From the NCBI GenBank assembly GCA_017643365.1, contig JAEPNO010000001.1:275367-339366 (forward strand): a stretch of DNA of 64,000 nucleotides. The letters are read 5' to 3'. A program made the translations under genes and the position numbers. The notes under the pieces were generated by a model. It ran no database searches and had not been told where the DNA came from. It saw only the letters and a list, made by a program, of their open reading frames with translations. This stretch comes from Balneolaceae bacterium (lineage in GTDB: Bacteria; Bacteroidota; Rhodothermia; Balneolales; Balneolaceae). Shown here in pieces: positions 54,617 to 61,770 of the stretch (its first letter is position 1; the number at the start of each line of letters is the position of its first letter).

Positions 54617-55447
54617 ATGAGAATAACATTCATTCTATTTCTGAGTCTTCTTTTAAGCTTTTATTCCTGTAAAGAGAGTAGCAGTAACTCCGAACCCGAT
54701 ACCATTGAAGGTTTAGTATGGAGCGATGAATTTGATGGCGATGATTGGGATCGAAACGAATGGGTTCCGGAATTAGGAGCTACAGGATGGGGTAATCAAG
54801 AGCTGCAAAATTACACCGCCAGCGACGACAACATCGAAGTGAGCGATGGCACATTAAAGATCATCGCTCGCAAGATTGATGAAGGTCAGAATCGTGGTGA
54901 TTATACCTCGGCACGCTTAACCACCAAAAGAACCTTTGGTCCGGGCACGCGCATCGAAATAAGAGCAAAAATGCCTGCTCAAGTGGGAAATGGATTGTGG
55001 CCTGCTATCTGGATGCTGGGTGATGGTATTCGTCAGGGACAGAGTTGGCCCGATAGTGGTGAAATCGACATCATGGAATATGTTAGCTACAGACCAAATA
55101 CGTTTTATTGTACCATTCACTCCAACGCAAACAACCACATTGATGGCACCCAAATAGGTTCGGGAGATATCAATTTGCCGAATATCGAAGAAGAGTTTAA
55201 CACCTTTGGCATTGTCTGGGAAGAAGAGTATATCCAGTTTTTTGTAAATGAAGTCACCAATGCGGTTTTCCGAGTAAATCGACCTGAAAATCCGACATTA
55301 GATAATTGGCCATTTTCTGAGCAACATTTCTTGTTACTCAACATGGCAGTGGGTGGTTCTTGGGGAGGCGCTCAGGGGTTAGATGACAATAATTTCCCGG
55401 CTACTTTCGAGATTGATTATGTGCGTGTGTATGCACTTGAAGACTAA
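54617..55447 (+). CDS. GH16 endo-beta-glucanase (laminarinase-like) lipoprotein
   Basis: 276 residues with a lipoprotein signal ('LLSFYSCKES', Cys about 18). GH16 beta-jelly-roll: 'LVWSDEFDGDDWDRNEW', 'GNQELQNYTA', 'YTSARLTTK', and the catalytic 'GEIDIMEYV' (E-x-D-x-x-E). 'LLNMAVGGSWGG' and the final 'FEIDYVRVY' are also typical. It cleaves beta-1,3 or mixed-link glucans such as laminarin, and fits a marine lifestyle. Lies 77 bp after the esterase gene. Confidence 0.93.
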   Translation: MRITFILFLSLLLSFYSCKESSSNSEPDTIEGLVWSDEFDGDDWDRNEWVPELGATGWGNQELQNYTASDDNIEVSDGTLKIIARKIDEGQNRGDYTSARLTTKRTFGPGTRIEIRAKMPAQVGNGLWPAIWMLGDGIRQGQSWPDSGEIDIMEYVSYRPNTFYCTIHSNANNHIDGTQIGSGDINLPNIEEEFNTFGIVWEEEYIQFFVNEVTNAVFRVNRPENPTLDNWPFSEQHFLLLNMAVGGSWGGAQGLDDNNFPATFEIDYVRVYALED

Positions 55448-55463
55448 CCCTAGCCAAATTCAT

Positions 55464-57287
55464 TCAGGTCGGTAATCCTTCCATTTTCATAATTTCGAGT
55501 GCATTGGTACTTGGGCAAGGCCCTTCTCTCAAAATGTATTCGAAACTCATTTTTTGGTCTTTAATCGATTCAACAAAATGAAGGTTATTCATTTGTGGGA
55601 TTTCCTTTTCCAGCTCTGCAAGTTCGAGATCATGCGAAGAAACCAAGCCCACTCCATTTTTGCCGGCCACTTCTTTCAAAAAAGCTGCGCTGCCCACATA
55701 ACGTTCTCGGTTGTTAGTACCTCGATAGATTTCATCCACCAAAAAGAATAATGGCTCGCTGTCCTCTTGTAATAATTCATCCAGCAGATACCTTAATCGA
55801 CGAACTTCTGTGTAGAAATGCGAATATCCATCGTCGAGCGAATCGGTGATATTAATGCTCGAAAATACCCGAAATGGACGAGTATTAAGTGAGGTAGCAC
55901 ATACCGGAGCTCCTGCAAATGTCAGAATCAAGTTTACCCCTACCGTTCGCAGAAAAGTGCTTTTTCCGGCCATGTTTGAGCCGGTTATCAAAAATAAATC
56001 TTTGTGTTCATGTACAGTAAAATCGTTAGTAACTCGTTGCTCCCCGGGTATTAACGGATGCCCAAGCGCCGTTGAAGCAAACAGAGTATCTGAATTAGAA
56101 TCAATCTCAGGCCATGAGTATTCCGGATTTAGCATCGCAAAGTTAGCCAAAGAGTTAAGGGCTTCAAGCTCATAAAAAGTGTTAAGCCATTTGGTGATTT
56201 TTGGCTCTATGGATGCCTTCAATCTCTCGATCTTCCAGGCATGATACATATCCCAAGGAACGCACACGTTTACGATCAGCCATAAAATTTCGTTGGCCTG
56301 CAAAGCCGCTCTGGTCATTAGTTTTTGAGCCTTTTTTATCACCAACGATGGCCGAACTTCAGCGCTTTGGTAAACATCCAGAATCTCAGCTAGATTCGAA
56401 TCTTTTTTAGCTTGAAAACGCTCTAAATGCATCAATATCCCTTTAAAGCGGTTCAAGATTTTTTCGATGTTGAAAGCTGCATCAAACAAGCCGGCGTATA
56501 ATTTATCGGTAAATTTATAGTATAGCAGATAGGCTACCAGGCTCGACATCAAAAATAATGGGCTAATAATTCGGGCCAGCATCAATCCGAGAAATAAAAA
56601 ATTCAGAGCGGCCAGCACCGATAAAATGATTAATGATTTTTTCACCCCTTCTTTAGCGGGGATACGTAACCATTCCAGCATTTCGAGATTGCTCCAATCA
56701 TTCCGGGAATCCGATTTTGTGATAGCCCCAATTACTCTAAGTTTGTCTCGAAACGCATGCAAAGGAACAAGTTCTTTAACGTTTGCTTGTCTTTTTTTGA
56801 TAGACGCTACATTCGGACGTTCATTTAGAAGCCAGCTTTTTAACGTAAGGGCACTTTCTTGAAAGATGGATGTATCCAACAAATGAAATACCGAATGCTC
56901 ACCCAATAAATCTAAATCTTGAGCAAAAGGGTGTTCTTTCTCTTCGATGGGTAGGTTTTTGGATGGAATCTCGTTCCAGTTTAAGTGCATGCGTGCGATA
57001 TGCTCTTTCTTGATGCGCAGTAACTCTTCAAATCGCTTTTTAGATGCTTCGGTTTTTTGATGTCGATCTACCAGCACGAAAAATCCCGCAATCAAAACAA
57101 CCAACAGGCAGATGAATATCAAATCGCTCACTCTACTGCTAAGTACAAACAACAGCAATATTGAGCTCAGAAAATAGGCGATTCTTATGGTTGATAATCG
57201 TGAACTTAACTGTTCAATTTTGATGATACGAGTAGTTATTCGCTGAATGTGACGATCTAGCTGTTCTTTCAATACTTGTTTACTCAT
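55464..57287 (-). CDS. Membrane-anchored MutS-like ATPase
   Basis: 607 residues. The N-terminus has a basic helix then two membrane helices (about 30-75: 'IAYFLSSILLLFVL', 'LIFICLLVVLIAGFFVLV'), with two more at about 215-255. The C-terminal third is a MutS-type ATPase: Walker A 'ITGSNMAGKSTFLRTVG', 'DSLDDGYSHFYTEVRRL', Walker B 'FFLVDEIYRGTNNRER' and 'LVSSHDLELAELE'. The mismatch-binding domain is missing, so it is not a mismatch repair MutS; this membrane form is widespread in Bacteroidota and its function is unknown. The Smr gene upstream overlaps its start by 8 bases. Confidence 0.88.
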   Translation of the reverse strand: MSKQVLKEQLDRHIQRITTRIIKIEQLSSRLSTIRIAYFLSSILLLFVLSSRVSDLIFICLLVVLIAGFFVLVDRHQKTEASKKRFEELLRIKKEHIARMHLNWNEIPSKNLPIEEKEHPFAQDLDLLGEHSVFHLLDTSIFQESALTLKSWLLNERPNVASIKKRQANVKELVPLHAFRDKLRVIGAITKSDSRNDWSNLEMLEWLRIPAKEGVKKSLIILSVLAALNFLFLGLMLARIISPLFLMSSLVAYLLYYKFTDKLYAGLFDAAFNIEKILNRFKGILMHLERFQAKKDSNLAEILDVYQSAEVRPSLVIKKAQKLMTRAALQANEILWLIVNVCVPWDMYHAWKIERLKASIEPKITKWLNTFYELEALNSLANFAMLNPEYSWPEIDSNSDTLFASTALGHPLIPGEQRVTNDFTVHEHKDLFLITGSNMAGKSTFLRTVGVNLILTFAGAPVCATSLNTRPFRVFSSINITDSLDDGYSHFYTEVRRLRYLLDELLQEDSEPLFFLVDEIYRGTNNRERYVGSAAFLKEVAGKNGVGLVSSHDLELAELEKEIPQMNNLHFVESIKDQKMSFEYILREGPCPSTNALEIMKMEGLPT

Positions 57288-57576
57288 GTTCTATTTTTTT
57301 CAATTCTACTAAGGTAGCTCCCCAGCTCGAACGATCGTCGGCCAAGCGATAAGATAATACAGCTGCATTTTTATCCAGTATTGAGTGCACGGTTCTTCTA
57401 AGCACTCCCTTTCCTTTCCCATGAATAATTCTGAGAGAATAAATTTCTTTCTCAAGACAGGCTTCGATGTAATCCGGAATAAGATCTTTTATCTCCTGTG
57501 GCTTAAAAAAATGGAGATCTAATATTCCATCGATGGGCAGTTCTATATGTTCTTCGCCGTTTATAAGTTGATGAAT
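57280..57576 (-). CDS. Stand-alone Smr domain protein without a standard start codon
   Basis: The open frame gives about 98 residues from ATT at 57576 to TAA at 57280. It contains the Smr signatures 'GILDLHFF' (D-L-H) and 'IIHGKGKGVLRRTV', followed by 'SSWGATLVEL'. Smr domains are nucleases that act on branched DNA or stalled-ribosome mRNA. No in-frame ATG, GTG or TTG precedes the conserved core: the frame is closed by a TAA at 57583-57585, and ATT (57576) or CTG (57540) are the only near-cognate starts. It starts within 15 bp of the Dabb gene stop and overlaps the MutS-like gene by 8 bases. Confidence 0.7.
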   Translation of the reverse strand: MHQLINGEEHIELPIDGILDLHFFKPQEIKDLIPDYIEACLEKEIYSLRIIHGKGKGVLRRTVHSILDKNAAVLSYRLADDRSSWGATLVELKKIEHE

Positions 57577-57588
57577 GTTGATTTAAAA

Positions 57589-57897
57589 TTAAATCGAATA
57601 ATCTGTAACCCTGCGCTCATTCACAACCTTTTTGATAAAATCTACCACCTTAACATGCTCAGGATGTTGAGCATAGGATTGAAGCGCATTTTCATCTTTA
57701 CAAATTGCTGTTAAAACCACATCGCAAACGGCCTCATTTCGATCATCAAACATATGGATACCGACTTCAGCACTTTCTAACTCCGGAATTAGTGTCGGCA
57801 ATGCCTCTAGTTTCTCTTTCATCAATTGTGCATTAATTGCGCTGGTATTTCCTTCGGCTTCAGCCCGAAGTTTCCACATTACGATGTGTTTAATCAT
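57589..57897 (-). CDS. Dabb family (stress-responsive A/B barrel) protein
   Basis: 102 residues from ATG at 57897 (M-I-K-H-I-V-M-W-K-L); a longer version from 57942 is unlikely because the family begins at 'MIKHIVMWKL'. 'LEALPTLIPELESAEVGIH', 'VCDVVLTAICKDENALQSYA' and 'HPEHVKVVDFIKKV' are typical of Dabb dimeric alpha/beta barrels. Function in bacteria unknown. First gene of a Dabb-Smr-mutS-like string. Confidence 0.88.
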   Translation of the reverse strand: MIKHIVMWKLRAEAEGNTSAINAQLMKEKLEALPTLIPELESAEVGIHMFDDRNEAVCDVVLTAICKDENALQSYAQHPEHVKVVDFIKKVVNERRVTDYSI

Positions 57898-58057
57898 GGG
57901 TTTGAGTAATTCATGGTTGTTAATTCGAAAGAAAATATTCAAAAATAAGGTCTCTTTTTTGAATCATTATTCCTGAAGGTGTTTTAACTGCTTTAACGGA
58001 ACTATTTACAATCCATACGGTTTATATAATTGATATTATTAACCTAATTATGAGAAT

Positions 58058-58225
58058 ATGTTTTATTTAGAAACAAATACATTGCTTTTAGTGCTTATTT
58101 CAGGCGTAGCAATAGTATTTATGATTGCCTACTTATATACTGCTAAAGAATTGGCCGAATTACGTGATCAACGAAATCACGAAAAAAATAATGATGACAC
58201 CGAATATATTGGACAAGTTGGGTAG
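58058..58225 (+). CDS. Small single-helix membrane protein
   Basis: 55 residues, missed by length cut-offs. A hydrophobic helix at about 7-28 ('LLLVLISGVAIVFMIAYLY') is followed by a charged tail (K-E-L-A-E-L-R-D-Q-R-N-H-E-K). The stop abuts the stop of the convergent transporter gene. The charge pattern and helix look real, but no family is recognised. Confidence 0.5.
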   Translation: MFYLETNTLLLVLISGVAIVFMIAYLYTAKELAELRDQRNHEKNNDDTEYIGQVG

Positions 58226-59689
58226 TTAAGTCGGATAAGAGAACCTTTTCTCTATGAGATCGAAGAACCATTGGGCTAAAAGTGCTAATACCGCGGCTGG
58301 AATTGCTCCCTCCAATATTAATGCAGTATCGTCTAGTCTAATTCCGGTTAAAATCGGCTGACCGTATCCACCGGCTCCTATCAGTGCACCTAAAGTTGCT
58401 GTCCCCACATTTATTACTGCTGATGTTTTGATCCCTGCTAAAATTGAAGGCAGGGCTAGTGGAAGTTCAATCTTTTTTAGAATCACTGATTTGGGTAAAC
58501 CTAAAGCCACCGCCGATTCTTTTAGCCCATTATTCATCGATACTAAACCCGAATGTGTGTTTCGAACGATTGGCAATAAACTGTATATAAATAATGCTGC
58601 CATTGCCGGTATGGTACCAATTCCAAAGAGAGGAATCATAAAAACCAGCAATGCAAGCGATGGGATGGTTTGCAGAATTCCAACCATCGACAAAATAAGC
58701 TGCTCGATTTTTTTAAACTGAAATGCAGCAATCCCGAGTGGAATCGCTAAAAGAATTGCAAGAGCAAGCGATACCCCAACCAGAATCAAATGATCGATGG
58801 TGGTTTCTTTTAGTCTATCCGATCTATTGTCAGATTGATGGGTTATCTCGATTCCAAAAATGCCGTTTAGAAATCTATAAGCAACAATTTCGTCATCGAT
58901 GCCTTTTAGTTTTACATCGGCATTCATCGAAATCATATCCGCTTCATTAATGGTAAACTCGAGGTTCCCAAGTAACTTTTGCACATCTTTATTCAAATCC
59001 GATCGATATACAATAACAGCTGCATAATCGGGGAAAAACCCGAAGTCATCTTCTAAAACTTTCAGCTCATAGTAGTCGATTTCGGCATCGGTAGAGTATA
59101 AATCAATGACATCGATATTTTCATTTTCCAAGCCTCGATACGCCAGATCATGATCTAAACCGGTAACGTTGCTACCATCCAAATTATAGGTAGATTGAAT
59201 GCCCGGCCAACCATCGGCGCGATTTAAAAACTCGTTACTAAATCCGAAATTCAGTTCCGGATGCTCCCTCAAATCTGATATAGCTTCAATCCCTAAATCC
59301 TCGGCGTGATCCATCCTCATGCCTAATGCATAAGTGTTATTAAAGCCAAGCGTATTGGTAATTTGAATGCCAAAAACCTCAATTTTTCGATTTATTTCAG
59401 CAATGGTAAGTGGTTCCGTTTCGCCTAGAAGTTCAAATACGATAGTCCCGGTATAATCGGGGTAAATGTCTAGTTCATCGGTTAGAAGTGCATTCCAGAG
59501 TATGCGAGTTCCGCCAAGTTGATCGGAGTATTCCACATCAAAACCTGCATTTTCGATACTTTGAGTGATGATCTCGCCTAAAATCACCGACTCGTTAAAA
59601 AGCTTGCTCCCCACCCTAATTGGGTCCTGTGCCATCAATCCCGAAGAGTGAATCAACATCGTCGCTATTATGAACAACAGCACTTTCAT
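58226..59689 (-). CDS. Osmolyte ABC transporter: fused substrate-binding protein and permease (OpuC/ProU-like)
   Basis: 487 residues. A signal peptide (1-20, ends G-L-M-A-Q) leads to an OpuAC/OpuCC-like binding domain (about 22-275: 'VGSKLFNESVILGEIITQ', 'DIYPDYTGTIVFELLG', 'FFPDYAAVIVYR'). The permease part (about 295-485) has the EAA-type loop 'ALGLPKSVILKKIELPLALP' and 'GTATLGALIGAGGYG'. Binding domain first and permease second is a known fusion form in glycine-betaine/choline transporters. The start overlaps the ATPase gene by 4 bases. Imports compatible solutes such as glycine betaine (inferred), fitting a saline habitat. Confidence 0.92.
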   Translation of the reverse strand: MKVLLFIIATMLIHSSGLMAQDPIRVGSKLFNESVILGEIITQSIENAGFDVEYSDQLGGTRILWNALLTDELDIYPDYTGTIVFELLGETEPLTIAEINRKIEVFGIQITNTLGFNNTYALGMRMDHAEDLGIEAISDLREHPELNFGFSNEFLNRADGWPGIQSTYNLDGSNVTGLDHDLAYRGLENENIDVIDLYSTDAEIDYYELKVLEDDFGFFPDYAAVIVYRSDLNKDVQKLLGNLEFTINEADMISMNADVKLKGIDDEIVAYRFLNGIFGIEITHQSDNRSDRLKETTIDHLILVGVSLALAILLAIPLGIAAFQFKKIEQLILSMVGILQTIPSLALLVFMIPLFGIGTIPAMAALFIYSLLPIVRNTHSGLVSMNNGLKESAVALGLPKSVILKKIELPLALPSILAGIKTSAVINVGTATLGALIGAGGYGQPILTGIRLDDTALILEGAIPAAVLALLAQWFFDLIEKRFSYPT

Positions 59690-60426
59690 TCTATCTCCTC
59701 AAGGTGATTGCGCTGAGCTTTCACAAACTGGCTAACAAATTCGTTGTTTGGGTGTTTTACGATGGATTGAATAGTGCCTTTTTGAATAATTTGCCCCTGA
59801 TTCATCAACACAATTTCGTCGCCTAAAAAACCAGCTTCGCCTAAATCATGGGTGACCAATACCACGGTTTTATTAAGCCGCTTAAAAATGTCCTTTAAAT
59901 CACTTTGCAAATCATATCGAACCAATGGATCAATTGAGCCAAGTGGTTCATCTAGAAGCAGAATTGGTGGATCCATCATCAAAGCACGCATCAAACTAAT
60001 TCGCTGTTGTTGTCCACCCGAAAACTGAGATGGATATTTCGATAAATCACCGATTTCGATTCCTGTTAGATCGCATAATTCCTGCAATCGTTCTTCAATT
60101 TCATCCTTTGAAGTTTTAAGATGCTTAGGTAGTAACGCGCAATTTTGATACGCTGTTAAATGAGGAAATAATCCACCCTTTTGGATCACGTAACCAACCT
60201 GTTGTCTGATCTCCAAAGCGCTTTCTTTCGATAGCAACGCTTCATTTATTTCAACCTGACCTGAATCCGGTTCTACAAGCCCAAGCATGATTCGAAGCAA
60301 GGTAGATTTCCCACATCCGCTAGGACCAATCAATGCAACTGTCTTACCTTTCTTTACAGCAAGAGTCACATCCTGGAGTGCAATTGTAGCGCCATACTTT
60401 TTGGTGATATTTCGAACTTTAATCAT
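59686..60426 (-). CDS. Osmolyte ABC transporter ATP-binding protein (OpuCA/ProV-like)
   Basis: 246 residues. Walker A 'GPSGCGKSTLLRI', Q-loop 'VGYVIQKGGLFPH', signature 'YPSQFSGGQQQRISLMRAL', Walker B 'ILLLDEPLGSIDP', H-loop 'VTHDLGEAGFLGD'. The 'IQKGGLFPHLT' segment is typical of OpuCA/ProV proteins, but the C-terminal CBS domains of many ProV-type ATPases are absent. First gene of the two-gene transporter operon, overlapping the fused permease gene by 4 bases. Confidence 0.93.
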   Translation of the reverse strand: MIKVRNITKKYGATIALQDVTLAVKKGKTVALIGPSGCGKSTLLRIMLGLVEPDSGQVEINEALLSKESALEIRQQVGYVIQKGGLFPHLTAYQNCALLPKHLKTSKDEIEERLQELCDLTGIEIGDLSKYPSQFSGGQQQRISLMRALMMDPPILLLDEPLGSIDPLVRYDLQSDLKDIFKRLNKTVVLVTHDLGEAGFLGDEIVLMNQGQIIQKGTIQSIVKHPNNEFVSQFVKAQRNHLEEIE

Positions 60427-60514
60427 CGCAAGAATTAACGCAATGTTCCTTTAATGGCAAAATGATAGATAGGTAATTTTAAATGTTAAGTGTTGAATGT
60501 TGAATTTAGACTCG

Positions 60515-60843
60515 ACACAAAATCACGAATACACGGAAAGATATTATTTAAACCATTTGCGAGGATCCCGACCTGTCGGGAGACGAAGCAATCTCAGGAT
60601 CTTGTATCTACCATCAATCTTTTTACAGAGATCACTTCGCTCCGCTCGTGAATGGTTCCTTGCTCCTTTCTCATCACTCCTGATTCCTTTATATAATTCG
60701 ACACGAGAGCACAAAATCACGAAAGTGTTTTACCGGTGGGTGAGCTTGTCGAACCCCACCGAATCACGTGCTCTACAATCCAACATCCTCCGTCTCCCGA
60801 CTATTCGTCGGGATCCACCTCCTTCAAAGGAGGACTTTTTCAT
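60515..60843. repeat. Extragenic repeat, copy A (~329 bp)
   Basis: First of two imperfect direct copies in a 1.04 kb gene-free stretch. Shared blocks with copy B include 'CACGAA..CACGGAAA', 'CACCATTTGCGAGGA', 'CGAAGCAATCTCAG', 'CTTGTATCTACCATCAAT', 'GATCACTTCGCTCCGCTCGT', 'GAACCCCACCGAATCACGTG' and 'CTCCGTCTCCCGACTATTCG'. Small palindromes (CCCGACCTGTCGGG; CCCGACTATTCGTCGGG) suggest stem-loops. The open frame at 60497-60991 is a by-product of the repeats. Confidence 0.85.
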
Positions 60844-60861
60844 AGTTCCTGAATACTTTTC

Positions 60862-61180
60862 GCCATCAATTCACGAAACCACGGAAAAAAATAATAGTTA
60901 CACCATTTGCGAGGAGCCTGCGACGAAGCAATCTCAGAATCTTGTATCTACCATCAATCATTTTATAGAGATCACTTCGCTCCGCTCGTGAATGGTTCCT
61001 ATCTCCTTACTCCTGGCTCCTGAGTCCTTTTTATATCGCCACTAAAGCACTAAATCACGAAAGTTTTTTACCGGTTGGTGAGCCAGTCGAACCCAACCGA
61101 ATCACGTGCTCTACAATCCAACATCCTCCGTCTCCCGACTATTCGTCGGGATCCACCTCCTTCAAAGGAGGACTTTTTCG
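60862..61180. repeat. Extragenic repeat, copy B (~319 bp)
   Basis: Second copy of the preceding repeat, same order of blocks; the inner CCCGACCTGTCGGG palindrome of copy A is replaced here by GCCTGCGA. The last ~100 bases (from 'CGAATCACGTGCTCTACAAT' to 'CAAAGGAGGACTTTTTC') are identical or nearly so in both copies. The rest of the gap (61181-61465) holds low-complexity AT-rich sequence, a short third fragment and a terminator; no gene is evident in it. Confidence 0.85.
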
Positions 61181-61344
61181 AAGTTTTATTTAATTGGTTA
61201 ATGGTTATTTGTTAACCGTTAAAAGTCGACATATAAGAATTAAACAATGTTAATTTTATAAAGCTGGCTGAATTGTAATTCTTAATTGAATAATTTTTAA
61301 TTGATCTCATTCCTTTCTCCTGGCTCCTTTCTCCTGAACATTAA

Positions 61345-61376
61345 AAAAGCTCCTCACCTTTCGGCAAAGAGCTTTT
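61345..61376 (-). terminator. Hairpin downstream of the PID-CTERM gene
   Basis: An 8 bp stem (AAAAGCTC / GAGCTTTT) around a 16-base loop, about 90 bp after the small gene's stop. On the - strand it is followed by T-rich sequence, so it may end that transcript. Confidence 0.55.
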
Positions 61377-61387
61377 CTAAATCTGAT

Positions 61388-61424
61388 ACTCAAAGGTGGG
61401 TGAGCCTGTCGAACCCCACCGAAT
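61388..61424. repeat. Third, partial copy of the extragenic repeat element
   Basis: 'GGTGGGTGAGCCTGTCGAAC' plus 'CCCACCGAAT' matches the internal block found in copies A and B ('GGTGGGTGAGCTTGTCGAAC' and a diverged version). Confidence 0.7.
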
Positions 61425-61465
61425 ATGTGCCCAAGGCTATCTCAGGCTCCGAAAATTGTGAATAA

Positions 61466-61672
61466 TTAAAGATCGATATCCTCTTCTTCGCTCTTATTCT
61501 TGTCGCGCAGTTTTTTGATCGCATACGCGCCACCTGCAGCAGCAAGCAGACTCAGTCCGCCATCAATCGGTGCTTGCGAAGGCGCGGATGGAAGTCCGGG
61601 TTGAGCGTGAACAAGGGTTACCAATATTAGAACTAAGAAAACGCTAAGTAAAAGTTGAATCGGGAATTTCAT
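61466..61672 (-). CDS. Small PID-CTERM-like exported protein
   Basis: 68 residues. Signal peptide 1-24 (ends V-H-A-Q), then the short Pro-rich P-G-L-P-S-A-P-S-Q-A, 'PIDGGLSLLAAAGGAYAIKK' and a charged tail (K-L-R-D-K-N-K-S-E-E-E-D). The P-I-D-G-G, short helix, K-K pattern is the PID-CTERM sorting tail known from Bacteroidota. Here almost the whole mature protein is the tail. Partner sorting enzyme not in this window. It follows the T9SS gene by about 98 bp on the same strand. Confidence 0.75.
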   Translation of the reverse strand: MKFPIQLLLSVFLVLILVTLVHAQPGLPSAPSQAPIDGGLSLLAAAGGAYAIKKLRDKNKSEEEDIDL

Positions 61673-61770
61673 GTCGGTTGAATTAAGAATTAAAAATTCA
61701 AAATTTAAAATGAGACTGCGGTTTTAATAGGCTCCGCACCCATTTTAAATCTTTCATTTTTCATTTTGAA

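Noticed and set aside
60497..60991. A 164-residue open frame on the + strand
   Set aside because: It lies wholly within the extragenic repeats and their spacers, has no domain-like composition, and is explained by the repeats.
60515..61180. CRISPR array
   Set aside because: Only two long imperfect copies; no short regular repeats with unique spacers and no cas genes.
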